From positions 1-21,827 of the forward strand of contig CAJUJU010000027.1 in assembly GCA_910586835.1 (NCBI GenBank): 21,827 nucleotides of DNA, written 5' to 3'. The DNA is from an uncultured Acetatifactor sp. (lineage in GTDB: Bacteria > Bacillota > Clostridia > Lachnospirales > Lachnospiraceae). Both the position numbers and the translations under genes were made by a program. Shown one piece after another: positions 13,749 through 21,743 of the stretch. The number at the start of each line of letters is the position of its first letter. Position 1 is the first letter of the stretch. Under the pieces are notes generated by a model that saw only the letters and a program-made list of their open reading frames with translations, did no database searches and was not told the origin of the DNA.

Positions 13749-13777
13749 AGTGTATTGTATTCCCGGAAAAAAAGCAA
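13749..13777 (-). promoter_or_regulatory. Predicted promoter of purC
   Basis: On the minus strand, -35 TTGCTT (13772-13777), 17 nt, -10 TACACT (13749-13754). The -35 region lies inside an A6GC/GCT6 hairpin (about 13766-13785) just after the permease stop. That hairpin may act as a weak terminator for the ABC operon. Confidence 0.5.
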
Positions 13778-13783
13778 GCTTTT

Positions 13784-14926
13784 TTACTCCAGCATGATCT
13801 CCTTCACCGAAATCCTTCCGATCCGCCGTCCAAAAAAGAGCATTGCCGCCTCGTATGCCACGGCAAACACAGCAAGAGAAACCAGCATGGCAAAGAAGTC
13901 AAATGCATAGACGGAAACTCCCTCCACCTCCCGGAACACCACATCCACCATGACTCTTAAAAGCCCGTACTGGTACAGCGTCCCCAGGGCAAAGCCCACA
14001 TACGCCAGCGGACGGTATCCGTCCAGAAGCGACCTGCAGCACTCCAGCCCGGAGTAGCCGAACACCTGCATCATGGCGATGGTTTTCGTATTGCCGCCCA
14101 CCACAGCCGAGACTGCGAGAAACAGCGTCATAAAAGCAAGTGTCAGACCGATGACCAGCATCATCACCCCCATCATTTCGCTTGCCAGCTCCTTCATGCC
14201 AAAGGACATCTGGGTCATGGCCGAAAAACAGAAGGCGGAAAAGAGAATGAAGAACGCCAGTGTCTTCTTTGTCCCAACAGTACTTCTTCTCAGCTCCTCC
14301 AAAAACGGGATATCCTTTTCCCCGGCCTTCCCGCCGGCCTTCCCCGCCCCGCACAGATTCTCCCTCAGAAGCTGCAGCGCAGGCTTTCTCAATCGAAAGC
14401 AGGCATAAAGAACCGCAAGACCGGAAAAAACCGCCGTGGGCAGGAGTACAAACCACAGCAAAATCACCGGGTGAAACCGCAGCGAAATCTCAGGCAGTAT
14501 CCCATCCTTATTCTGTAATTCATAAAACAGGGGCATCAGGACAAACGCCCCGCAAAAACCCAGAACCGCTCCCGTGAAAATGCTGACCCCAAACACCCAG
14601 AAATGCCCGGCAATCCTGAGCCTTGCATACCCCAGAGCCTTCAGAATGCCAAGCTCTTTTTTGTGTATGTCAATATAATGCTTTATGTAAAAGCACAACA
14701 TGACGGCGGAAGTAATCAACAGACAGCCTCCGCTCACCAGACAGACCACCCGGGCAGTAGACACCTGGGCCTGATAAAACACTCTCGCCGCATCCGAAGT
14801 CACAAGCTCCTCGATGAGCAGAATATCCAGATAAAAATTCACAAACATGGTACAGATCAGCACCGCACAGCCCGCCATCACCGATATACCGAAAAGCTTT
14901 ATGCCATCCTTGATTCCCACTAACAT
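13784..14926 (-). CDS. FtsX-like ABC transporter permease
   Basis: 380 aa integral membrane protein with about seven to eight hydrophobic segments. Residues 1-40 carry the first segment (LFGISVMAGCAVLICTMFV), residues about 60-190 hold three segments arranged as one FtsX domain, with KKELGILKALGYARLRIAGHF, the conserved coupling loop after the second segment. A similar second set occupies the C-terminal half. It has no large extracellular domain, so it is a compact member of the MacB/FtsX family. The start at 14926 follows GGGAGG by 8 nt. It is 31 nt downstream of the ATPase gene and is its obvious partner; the substrate is unknown, but a TetR-controlled exporter of a toxic compound fits. Confidence 0.88.
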   Translation of the reverse strand: MLVGIKDGIKLFGISVMAGCAVLICTMFVNFYLDILLIEELVTSDAARVFYQAQVSTARVVCLVSGGCLLITSAVMLCFYIKHYIDIHKKELGILKALGYARLRIAGHFWVFGVSIFTGAVLGFCGAFVLMPLFYELQNKDGILPEISLRFHPVILLWFVLLPTAVFSGLAVLYACFRLRKPALQLLRENLCGAGKAGGKAGEKDIPFLEELRRSTVGTKKTLAFFILFSAFCFSAMTQMSFGMKELASEMMGVMMLVIGLTLAFMTLFLAVSAVVGGNTKTIAMMQVFGYSGLECCRSLLDGYRPLAYVGFALGTLYQYGLLRVMVDVVFREVEGVSVYAFDFFAMLVSLAVFAVAYEAAMLFFGRRIGRISVKEIMLE

Positions 14927-14957
14927 ATGTCAATCCTCCCAACTGAAGCCAACACCC

Positions 14958-15650
14958 CTACCACCCGATCTCATACGCCGTCTTCTGCGTTTCATTGGTC
15001 TGGATCCCGGCGATTCTTCCGCTGTTCATCCGGATCACGGTTCCCGCCATTTCCGCGATGTTCAGATTGTGCGTCACCATCACAATGGTAAAGCCAAGCT
15101 CCTTCTGAAGCGTACAGATATAGGAAAGTACCTGTCGGCCGGTCTGTTCGTCCAGCGCGCCGGTGGGCTCATCCAGAAACAGAACCCTGGGCCGCTTCGC
15201 AAGGGCTCTTGCCACCGAAACCCGCTGCTGCTCTCCCCCCGAAAGCTCCCCGGGAAATTTATGGAGCTTTTCTCCCAGCCCAACCGCCTCCACCATTGCC
15301 CTGTAATCCTTATTGTGCGCCAGGTCTGCGCCCATCCTCACATTTTTGTCAACACTCAGGTTGGGCAGCAGATAATACTGCTGAAAAATGAATCCCACAT
15401 TGTCCCGTCGAAACGCTGTCAGCTCTCTGTCGGAAAGGACTGACAGCTCCGTCTCCCCGTAAAATATGGTTCCCCCGTCCGGGCGCTCAAGGCCCGAAAT
15501 GACGTTCAGCAACGTGGATTTGCCGGAACCGGACGCCCCCAGAATGACGACAAATTCCCCTTCCTCAATGGTGAGATTGATGTCCTTCAACACCTGAAAC
15601 CTGGTCTCTCCGCACCCGTAAAATTTTGTGACTTCCCTTACACTTATCAT
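14958..15650 (-). CDS. ABC transporter ATP-binding protein (MacB/LolD type)
   Basis: 230 aa cytosolic ATPase of the FtsX-type exporter. Seen in order: Walker A GASGSGKST (38-46), Q-loop Q90 in FIFQQYYLLP, signature LSGGEQQR (136-143), Walker B VLFLDEPTGALD (156-167), H-loop H194 in VMVTHN. These are the normal residues for hydrolysis. The start at 15650 follows AAGGAG; the frame is open upstream but overlaps the TetR gene. Its ATG overlaps the TetR stop (ATGA), which implies translational coupling. The permease follows 31 nt later. Confidence 0.95.
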   Translation of the reverse strand: MISVREVTKFYGCGETRFQVLKDINLTIEEGEFVVILGASGSGKSTLLNVISGLERPDGGTIFYGETELSVLSDRELTAFRRDNVGFIFQQYYLLPNLSVDKNVRMGADLAHNKDYRAMVEAVGLGEKLHKFPGELSGGEQQRVSVARALAKRPRVLFLDEPTGALDEQTGRQVLSYICTLQKELGFTIVMVTHNLNIAEMAGTVIRMNSGRIAGIQTNETQKTAYEIGW

Positions 15651-16222
15651 CTCTTCTCCTTTTTCCTGTTTTCCAGAAGGCTCAACATCACCTCTGTCAT
15701 CATCCTGCTGATCTCTTCCCCCGAAAAGCAGCACATGCCGGTAGCGCACAGCGCGGCGATTCCGTGGGTATAGATCCACAGATGGCGGTACAGCCACTCC
15801 GCCGTCCCACCGTCCAACCCATATCCCTCCCTGACGGAGGCAAGTATTTTTCCGTAATTATCATCGATCCGGGGCAGTATCCCGTCCAGATTCGGAACCT
15901 GCTGCTGTTCCCTCATAAAAAGAAGCTGAAACAACTTCGGCTCCTGTATGGCAAATAAAATATACTGTGTCCCAACCCCTTTAAATGTCGGATTCTCCAA
16001 CAATCCTCTCTCGGTGTATTCTCCGTACAGTGCTCTGGCAGCGTCGATCACCGCCTGCTGTACTTCCTCCATCCCCTCGAAAATCGTAAACACCGGCCTT
16101 GCCGAACTGCCCAGCCTTGCCCCCAGTCCCCTGGCCGTCAATGCGGAAAATCCTTCCTCTCTGACAAGATCCAGACCGGCGGCAATGATTTCCTCCCTTG
16201 TAAATTTCGCCTTTGGCGGCAT
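15647..16222 (-). CDS. TetR-family transcriptional regulator
   Basis: 191 aa. The N-terminal helix-turn-helix reads FTREEIIAAGLDLVREEGFSALTARGLGARLGSS and the C-terminal part is all-helical, forming the ligand and dimerisation domain, as in other TetR regulators. It is the first gene of the operon, with an ATGA overlap with the ATPase, so it probably represses its own operon through the palindrome upstream. The start at 16222 follows GGAGGAG by 7-9 nt. The inducing compound is unknown, and may be the pump substrate. Confidence 0.92.
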   Translation of the reverse strand: MPPKAKFTREEIIAAGLDLVREEGFSALTARGLGARLGSSARPVFTIFEGMEEVQQAVIDAARALYGEYTERGLLENPTFKGVGTQYILFAIQEPKLFQLLFMREQQQVPNLDGILPRIDDNYGKILASVREGYGLDGGTAEWLYRHLWIYTHGIAALCATGMCCFSGEEISRMMTEVMLSLLENRKKEKR

Positions 16223-16249
16223 CTTCGTACTCCTCCAATTTAAAACATT

Positions 16250-16261
16250 CGTTTTAAAACG
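16250..16261. promoter_or_regulatory. Likely TetR operator (palindrome)
   Basis: Perfect palindrome CGTTTTAAAACG next to a further AAAAC-N4-GTTTT inverted repeat (16242-16255). It lies just downstream of the -10 of the TetR operon, across the expected +1. Position is the main evidence. Confidence 0.6.
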
Positions 16262-16271
16262 TATGATTTAT

Positions 16272-16299
16272 ATTATAACCAATTCTTTCAAAATGTCAA
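16272..16299 (-). promoter_or_regulatory. Near-consensus promoter of the TetR-ABC operon
   Basis: On the minus strand, -35 TTGACA (16294-16299) and -10 TATAAT (16272-16277) are both perfect, with a 16-nt spacer. Such a strong promoter fits repression by a bound TetR in the absence of ligand. Confidence 0.85.
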
Positions 16300-16321
16300 C
16301 GAAAGTATAGTTTTGGGCCTC

Positions 16322-16358
16322 AAAAAAAGACCGGGCAGTTTTTATTTTCCGCCCGATC
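16322..16358 (-). terminator. Terminator of the NAD-epimerase-like gene
   Basis: On the minus strand, GATCGGGC / GCCCGGTC (16351-16358 and 16329-16336, one G-U pair) with a 14-nt loop is followed by seven T (16322-16328). Confidence 0.85.
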
Positions 16359-16390
16359 CCACTTTTGATTCCCTGATTATCGGCTTTCGT

Positions 16391-17422
16391 TTAGCAAAGT
16401 CCGAATTCTCTCTGCAGCTCCTTCTTTGCCTTTTCCTGCGCTGCAATCACACTGTCGCACCATCTGTCAAAGTCAGGATCCTCCTTTTGGCATTCCTCAT
16501 GGGACAGCACATACTCCACCGTCCTGCGGATTCCCTCCTCCGCGCGGATTGCAGGCCGAAAGCCCGGAACCGCCGCCTTGAGCTTACTGTTGTCAAACAC
16601 CACCGTGTTTGCCTTGTCCCCCAGCAGGCCTCCGGTAAAATCATAGGCTCCTGTCTGAGCCAGAAAAGCAGACGATACATAATAAGGCTTTAACTCCACC
16701 CCGAGGCAGTCCGCCACAATGCCGTAAATCTGATTCCAGGTCAAAGACTCGTCGCCGGTGATCTGAAACGCCTCCCCGATGGCGTGAGGATTTCCCATCA
16801 GTCCGATAAAGCCGTCCGCAAAGTCCTGATTGAAGGTGATGGTCCAAAGGGAGGTTCCGTCTCCGTGGATAATCACCGGCTTCCCCTCCAGCATACGCTT
16901 CAGCACCTGCCAGCTTCCGTTATCCCCGTGCACTCCCTGGGGCACGGCCTTTTCGGAATAAGTGTGGCTGGGGCGGATGAGGGTCACGGGAAAGCCCTTC
17001 TCCCTGTACATTTTCATCAGATATTCCTCACAGGCAATCTTGTTCCTGGAATAGCCCCAATAAGGATTTGCCAGCGCGGTCCCCTCCGTAATGCGGTAAT
17101 CCTTCACAGGCTTATGGTAGGCGGAGGCAGAGCTGATATACATAAACTGTCTGGTTCTGCCGGCAAAAAGACGGTAATCCCGCTCTGTCTGAGCCGGCAC
17201 AAATCCGATAAAATCGCATACCACGTCAAACTCCATGCCCTCCAGCGCCCGCACCGCTTCCGCCTCATTGCTGATATCGCAGCAAATCAGCTTCACCGTC
17301 TCCGGCAGCTCCTCATTGTTGTTTCCGCGGTTCAGCAGGTATAGCTCTTCCCCCCGCTCTGCCAGCTTTCTTGTGATGGCTCCGCTGATGGTTCCCGTTC
17401 CTCCGATAAATAGTATCCTCAT
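16391..17422 (-). CDS. NAD-dependent epimerase/dehydratase-like protein
   Basis: 343 aa extended-SDR protein. It has the cofactor loop GGTGTIS (7-13), DI at 49-50, YISSASAYHKP (95-105), and the Y124-SRNK128 catalytic pair, so a true NAD(P)-binding enzyme is likely. The C-terminal part has GDGTSLWTITFNQDFADGF and AFQITGDESLTWNQIY, patterns of the CSP41-like/nucleoside-diphosphate-sugar epimerase branch. Its substrate cannot be told from sequence. The start at 17422 follows AGGAG by 5 nt. It is monocistronic: a terminator closes it and the MCP terminator precedes it. Confidence 0.85.
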   Translation of the reverse strand: MRILFIGGTGTISGAITRKLAERGEELYLLNRGNNNEELPETVKLICCDISNEAEAVRALEGMEFDVVCDFIGFVPAQTERDYRLFAGRTRQFMYISSASAYHKPVKDYRITEGTALANPYWGYSRNKIACEEYLMKMYREKGFPVTLIRPSHTYSEKAVPQGVHGDNGSWQVLKRMLEGKPVIIHGDGTSLWTITFNQDFADGFIGLMGNPHAIGEAFQITGDESLTWNQIYGIVADCLGVELKPYYVSSAFLAQTGAYDFTGGLLGDKANTVVFDNSKLKAAVPGFRPAIRAEEGIRRTVEYVLSHEECQKEDPDFDRWCDSVIAAQEKAKKELQREFGLC

Positions 17423-17478
17423 ATCCGCTCCTGCCTCCTTTTCCTGTTCCCGAAAAATGTGTTGATGTAATTTCCTGC

Positions 17479-17518
17479 AAAAAAACCGCGCCGGCGATCA
17501 AATCGATCGATGGCGCGG
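17479..17518 (-). terminator. Terminator of the chemoreceptor gene
   Basis: On the minus strand, CCGCGCC / GGCGCGG (17512-17518 and 17486-17492), a perfect 7-bp GC stem, with a 19-nt loop containing further pairing (CGATC repeats), then a T7 run (17479-17485). Confidence 0.9.
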
Positions 17519-17528
17519 CAGCTCTTTC

Positions 17529-18947
17529 CTATCGCTCAAATACGGCAAGTCTCTGCTGATCCAGTGACCTGGTCAGGTCGATAATCTTATTGAAATCTCC
17601 GATCAGTTCCTTGGAGAGCTCCTCCACGCGCCGGTACTCCTTCTCCGCCCGGGTATAGTCCCCCTGCTTGATCGCCTGCATCACGCTCTTTCCATACCCG
17701 TGGAAGGTTCTGTGCTTGTCGCCCAGTCCGCTCCAGATTGCCGCCACCGATCTGTTCTGAGGCTTCATGGCATAGTAAAAATGTCCGAACGCACACTTGG
17801 TATCGTCTGTCTGCAAGGGTGTACACTGACGGTTCCGCACCATGCCTTCCAGATTTTTCAGCCAGCCCTGATGTGCCTGAATGGCGTTCTGAACCGTTCC
17901 GATAAAGGACTGATTATCCAGCATGTAAAACACATCCTGTACCATACCGCCTATCTTTTTGGCAGTGTCGTCAAGCTCCTTCTCCACCACTGCAACAGGC
18001 TCCGTATTTTTCTTCAGATCCACGGTGATCTCTCCCAGCAGCTCCTCCTGACGTTCAAGGCTGTCGCACTGTCCCTTCAGTCTGCCCATCTGCTCCTGCA
18101 CATTCATCACCGAACTGAAGATCTCCTCTCCGGAAGCGGCAATGGTAGTCACGGAATCGGCAATGCTGATCACATTGGCCTCATTCCTTCTGTTCTTATC
18201 CAGCACCTTAAAGAGATTCACCCGCATGTCATCGATCTCTTCCACGGTCTTGTCAAGACTGGCTGTGGTCATTCGGGAAGCCTCTTCGATTCTGCTCACC
18301 AGTCCGTCCATGTTTGCCGTCAGCTGCTTTGTCTCATTTGCAAGGCCTCTGATCTCCTCCGCCACCACGGCAAAGCCCCTGCCTGCCTCACCGGCTCTCG
18401 CTGCCTCAATGGAAGCGTTCAGCGCCAGCAGATTGGTCTGGGCGGAAATGGAATTGATCCCCTGTATTACCTCCGTCATATGGTTCAGCACACTGACCAA
18501 CTGCTCCATATCCTGCTTCATCTCATTGGAATTGTGTATGGTTTCTTCTGAACGGACGGCAATGATCTGCAGCTCCTCGCTGCTCTCCCCCATCTTATCC
18601 TTTATCTCTGCGGCTGCCTCCGCAACCTGCTGAATATTCTCATTAAAGCTCTCATGTACGGACACAACCTCGTTCATGCTCTCTTCGGTGATCCTGGCTG
18701 TCTCCACCACCTCTGTCACCACGCCGCGCAGATTGTTGCTGACCCCTGACACCCTGTCGGTACAGTCCCGCAGGTTCAGATCCAGCGCACTGATCTTCAT
18801 GACAGAAGAAAACACACCTTTCACAAGCTGGGTAAAGCGCTCCCGCCCCTCTCGAAGACGACCCTGCAGCTGTGCCGCCTCCGGACTTTTCCCACCATCC
18901 ACAGGTATCATCCTGCCGATATTGTAGATCATTTTTTTGTCGTTCAT
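17529..18947 (-). CDS. Soluble methyl-accepting chemotaxis protein with CZB domain
   Basis: 472 aa. There is no transmembrane segment or HAMP domain. Residues about 75-330 form a long coiled coil whose hairpin tip is conserved (EAARAGEAGRGFAVVAEEIR, 181-200), the site that contacts CheA and CheW. Residues about 348-465 form a CZB zinc-binding domain with H359 (AHQGW), C385 (CAFGHFYY), H412 and H416 (HRTFH), the 3-His-1-Cys set. CZB receptors sense zinc or, as shown for some, oxidant attack on the zinc-bound cysteine. A cytosolic receptor must act on an internal cue. Start at 18947 follows GGAGGAGGAG. No che or flagellar genes are adjacent. Confidence 0.93.
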   Translation of the reverse strand: MNDKKMIYNIGRMIPVDGGKSPEAAQLQGRLREGRERFTQLVKGVFSSVMKISALDLNLRDCTDRVSGVSNNLRGVVTEVVETARITEESMNEVVSVHESFNENIQQVAEAAAEIKDKMGESSEELQIIAVRSEETIHNSNEMKQDMEQLVSVLNHMTEVIQGINSISAQTNLLALNASIEAARAGEAGRGFAVVAEEIRGLANETKQLTANMDGLVSRIEEASRMTTASLDKTVEEIDDMRVNLFKVLDKNRRNEANVISIADSVTTIAASGEEIFSSVMNVQEQMGRLKGQCDSLERQEELLGEITVDLKKNTEPVAVVEKELDDTAKKIGGMVQDVFYMLDNQSFIGTVQNAIQAHQGWLKNLEGMVRNRQCTPLQTDDTKCAFGHFYYAMKPQNRSVAAIWSGLGDKHRTFHGYGKSVMQAIKQGDYTRAEKEYRRVEELSKELIGDFNKIIDLTRSLDQQRLAVFER

Positions 18948-19019
18948 AACTCCTCCTCCTGTGAATCCCGTTTACTGTATTATATTATGATCTGTCCGCT
19001 GCCACGGGCTCTGTTTTTT

Positions 19020-19048
19020 ATTATAACAGATTTAATTTCCTCTTTCCA
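19020..19048 (-). promoter_or_regulatory. Predicted promoter of the chemoreceptor gene
   Basis: On the minus strand, -35 TGGAAA (19043-19048), 17 nt, extended -10 TGT-TATAAT (19020-19025). A second TATAAT nearer the gene (about 18982-18987) has no good -35. I do not see a clear sigma-28 (flagellar) promoter. Confidence 0.5.
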
Positions 19049-19097
19049 CATCTAATTTACATATCCGGACACATAAATTCGGTTTTTTCCGCCACTG

Positions 19098-19586
19098 TCA
19101 TCCCTGCGCCTTCTGAAAGGCGATTCTTGGCTCACCGTTCTCCAGATAAATCCTTCCACAGTAACGAAACCCGTTCTTTTTCAGCATATTCTGCATGGGG
19201 ATGTTGTTTTCATGGGTGTCGATCCGGATGTTTCCGGTCTGCCCGAAGGCCCATTCCAGACAGAAGGAAGCCGCGCCCTTCACAGCCCTTCCGGAGGCGA
19301 TCCGATGTACCACGCCGTAGGGTGCGTCGCTCAGCCATGCGCCGTCCTTAATCACCCCGTAGGTGGGATCCTCCTCCGCCGCAAAATAAAATACCGCCGC
19401 CACTGTCCCGCCGTCCTCACAGACATACAGCTTTCCCGCTTCCATGTCCTCTTCCAGCAGCTCCTCCGGGGGATACCCCGTCCCCCACTGACCCCCATTT
19501 TCATGGGCCGCCATAAACTGCCTCGCACCGGCATAGATTTCCAGAATCTCCTCCCAGTCCGACGCCTCCGCGTTCCGTATCCGCAT
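19098..19586 (-). CDS. GNAT-family N-acetyltransferase
   Basis: 162 aa. Pattern of a GNAT: MRIRNAEASDWEEILEIYA at the start, YVCEDGGTVAAVFYFA (strands), SDAPYGVVHRIASGRAVKGAASFCLEWAF with the acetyl-CoA loop region (VHRIASG..VKG), and IRIDTHENNIPMQNMLKKNGFRYCGRIYL near the end, typical of this fold. It would transfer an acetyl group to an unknown small molecule or protein. The start at 19586 is 3 nt after the stop of the small membrane protein (TAGGCCATG) with GAGG in that gene's end as its ribosome binding site, so translation is coupled. Confidence 0.9.
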   Translation of the reverse strand: MRIRNAEASDWEEILEIYAGARQFMAAHENGGQWGTGYPPEELLEEDMEAGKLYVCEDGGTVAAVFYFAAEEDPTYGVIKDGAWLSDAPYGVVHRIASGRAVKGAASFCLEWAFGQTGNIRIDTHENNIPMQNMLKKNGFRYCGRIYLENGEPRIAFQKAQG

Positions 19587-19589
19587 GGC

Positions 19590-19802
19590 CTACCTCTTCT
19601 TCTCCTTAATATCTTTCAGCTTCTCCGATATGACAGACCACAGAAGGTTCAACGCCCCCACCGTCAGCCCTGCCAAAAGCGCCCTGTCCCAGTTAAACGG
19701 CTCATTATGTACCACGTTCAGAACGATACTGCCAGCCGCCACGGTGCAGGCCCAGAGCAACGCCTTCTCCAGCTTTCCCTTAAAGCTCCTGTCTTCTTCC
19801 AT
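19590..19802 (-). CDS. Small two-TM membrane protein of unknown function
   Basis: 70 aa. Two hydrophobic segments are seen: ALLWACTVAAGSIVLNVV (about residues 14-31) and ALLAGLTVGALNLLWSVI (about 41-58). The ends are charged and both likely face the cytosol, with the K/E-rich tail SEKLKDIKEKKR. I recognise no family. The start at 19802 follows GGAGGAG by about 7 nt and sits 4 nt after the NUDIX stop; the longer frame to 19865 overlaps the NUDIX gene. It is part of the NUDIX-small protein-GNAT operon. Confidence 0.75.
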   Translation of the reverse strand: MEEDRSFKGKLEKALLWACTVAAGSIVLNVVHNEPFNWDRALLAGLTVGALNLLWSVISEKLKDIKEKKR

Positions 19803-19806
19803 CCCG

Positions 19807-20259
19807 TTACTCCTCCTGTGCCCTGAAAACTTTACCTGCCCGGAACATCTCCCCACACCGCGCAAGCAGCTTGGGCTGGATCTCCGGGTAGGTCCAGCGC
19901 TCCGGAAGCTCCCTGGTCAGCACAATCTCCTCGATCTCGCTGTGCAGCTTTCCCTCAAATTTTTCGATCTCCGCCAGGTACAGCATTCCAAAGGATTCCG
20001 GCTCCCCGGTTCCTTCCCTGACCACAGAATAAACACAGACAGGATGCAGCTCGTACACAAGAGCTCCCGTCTCCTCGTAGAGCTCCCTTCCGGCCGTCTC
20101 CTCTATGCGCTCCCCCGGCTCCCTGTGTCCCCCCGGGCACTCCCAGGTCTCTCTCTCCCGGTGCCTGCAGAAGACCCACCTGCTGCCGGATCTGGCCACA
20201 ATCACCGCAAACCGCAGCAGCTCATCCTCCGCCGAATCATAAAAATTGACCCGAATCAT
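19807..20259 (-). CDS. NUDIX hydrolase
   Basis: 150 aa. A complete NUDIX box runs from G44 to A66 (G-x5-E50-x7-R58-E59-L-x-E62-E63-x-G65), with metal ligands E59, E62 and E63 in place. The fold cleaves a nucleoside diphosphate linked to another moiety, such as an oxidised dNTP or a nucleotide sugar; the box does not say which. It starts the three-gene operon (4 nt to the membrane protein). The start at 20259 has a weak GGG-type ribosome binding site. Confidence 0.9.
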   Translation of the reverse strand: MIRVNFYDSAEDELLRFAVIVARSGSRWVFCRHRERETWECPGGHREPGERIEETAGRELYEETGALVYELHPVCVYSVVREGTGEPESFGMLYLAEIEKFEGKLHSEIEEIVLTRELPERWTYPEIQPKLLARCGEMFRAGKVFRAQEE

Positions 20260-20302
20260 ATCCCTGCTTCCCTTCCTTTTGCCCGTCTGCGCACATGCGG
20301 GC

Positions 20303-20404
20303 CTTTCTCACTCTCCGCAGATCTCTCCGGCCGCACAGGTCTCTCCGCAGCCGATCCGCGAATGTCCGGTTCTTTCTACTCTCCGCAGATCTTTCTGGCC
20401 ACAT
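20303..20404. repeat. Degenerate copies of the FAD-gene 3' end
   Basis: The segment at 20372-20404 (coding end and stop of the FAD protein, VARKICGE) is repeated 68-69 bp downstream at 20303-20336 with about 80% identity, and the core TCTCCGCAG occurs a third time (20342-20350). The copy reads AAGEICGE followed by TGA, so even the stop is copied. It lies in the 116-bp gap before the NUDIX gene. No promoter is obvious there. Confidence 0.65.
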
Positions 20405-21743
20405 AGACTCCGCTGGCGGAAGCATGGGACAGGGAGTGCGTCACTCCGCTTCCGTCGCCAATGATATACAGCCCCTTGTGACAGCTCTCCAGGTTCTCGT
20501 CCAGCTCCACATCCATATTGTAGAACTTCACCTCCACGCCGTACAGCAGCGTGTCGTCGTTGGCGGTTCCCGGCGCAATCTTATCCAGGGCATAGATCAT
20601 CTCGATGATGCCGTCCAGAATACGCTTGGGCAGCACCAGGCTCAGATCTCCGGGCGTGGCAGACAGCGTGGGCTGCACCAGTCCCTCCACAATCCGCTTC
20701 TTATTGCTCCTGCGCCCTCTCACCAGATCCCCGAACCGCTGGACGATGACGCCGCCTCCCAACATGTTGGAAAGTCTGGCAATGCTCTCGCCGTAGCCGT
20801 TGCTGTCCTTGAAGGGCTCCGAGAAATGCTTTGCCACCAGCAGCGCAAAATTGGTGTTCTCCGTCCTCTTCTCCACGTCATCGTAGCTGTGGCCGTTTAC
20901 GGTGACAATGCCGTTGGTGTTCTCACTCACCACGATTCCGTAGGGGTTCATGCAAAAAGTGCGCACATTGTCCTCAAACTTCTCCGTGCGGTACACGATC
21001 TTGCTCTCGTAAAGCTCGTCTGTCAGATGGGAGAAAATCACCGCCGGAAGCTCTACCCGCACGCCGATATCCACTCGGTTGGACCGGGTGGGAATATTCA
21101 GTCCGGCACACGCCTCCTCCATCCACTTGCTGCCGCTTCGCCCCACGGAAACAATACACTTTTCGCATTCGTATTCCCCATCGTCACAGCAGATCCTGTA
21201 GCCGCCCTCCGCAAGTTTGATTTCCCGCACAGGTGTGTCGAAGAAAAAGTCTATGTCGTCCTTCAGCTTTGCATACAGATTCTCAAGCACCACAAAATTC
21301 ACGTCCGTCCCCAGATGGCGCACGGAGGCATCCAGCAGATTCAGCTTGTTCTGCAGACAAATCTTTTTGAAATGGGTTCCCGCCGTGGAGTACAGCTTCG
21401 TCCCCTCCCCGCCGTATTCCATATTGATGCCGTCCACATATTTCATCAGCTCGATGGCCTCTTTCCTGCCCACATACTCGTAGAGAGTGCCGCCGAAATC
21501 ATTGGTAATATTATATTTTCCGTCGGAGAAGGCGCCCGCGCCGCCGAATCCGCTCATAATAGAACAGGAATTGCAGCCCACACAGCTCTTCACCTTGTCG
21601 CCGTCGATGGGACAATGTCTCTTTTCCAGAGAATGCCCTGCCTCGAACACTGCCACCCGAAGCTTCGGATCCTTTTTCAACAGCTCGTACGCGGAAAAAA
21701 TTCCTCCCGGGCCCGCACCCACAATAATCACGTCGTACTTCAT
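20376..21743 (-). CDS. FAD-dependent protein of the COG2509 type (uncharacterised dehydrogenase)
   Basis: 455 aa. The Rossmann FAD site is VGAGPGG (8-14), and FEAGHSLEKR follows in the expected spot for the second strand. A cysteine cluster C44, C54-x2-C57-x2-C60 comes next, then GFGGAGAFSDGKYN, a hallmark of this FAD family. The C-terminal GDGSGVTHSLSHASASG is the final FAD-binding motif. It could be a flavoprotein dehydrogenase with a bound metal or Fe-S-like cluster; the reaction is not known. The start at 21743 follows AAGGAGG by 7-8 nt. No terminator lies in the 116-bp gap to the NUDIX gene, so read-through into that operon is possible. Confidence 0.88.
   Translation of the reverse strand: MKYDVIIVGAGPGGIFSAYELLKKDPKLRVAVFEAGHSLEKRHCPIDGDKVKSCVGCNSCSIMSGFGGAGAFSDGKYNITNDFGGTLYEYVGRKEAIELMKYVDGINMEYGGEGTKLYSTAGTHFKKICLQNKLNLLDASVRHLGTDVNFVVLENLYAKLKDDIDFFFDTPVREIKLAEGGYRICCDDGEYECEKCIVSVGRSGSKWMEEACAGLNIPTRSNRVDIGVRVELPAVIFSHLTDELYESKIVYRTEKFEDNVRTFCMNPYGIVVSENTNGIVTVNGHSYDDVEKRTENTNFALLVAKHFSEPFKDSNGYGESIARLSNMLGGGVIVQRFGDLVRGRRSNKKRIVEGLVQPTLSATPGDLSLVLPKRILDGIIEMIYALDKIAPGTANDDTLLYGVEVKFYNMDVELDENLESCHKGLYIIGDGSGVTHSLSHASASGVYVARKICGE

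Noticed and set aside
18960..19020. A sigma-28 (flagellar-type) promoter for the chemoreceptor
   Set aside because: No convincing TAAA-N15-GCCGATAA match; a sigma-A type promoter at 19020-19048 explains the gene better.
20281..20302. GCCCG / CGGGC hairpin as terminator of the FAD gene
   Set aside because: Only five base pairs flank an imperfect centre, and there is no T-run on the minus strand.
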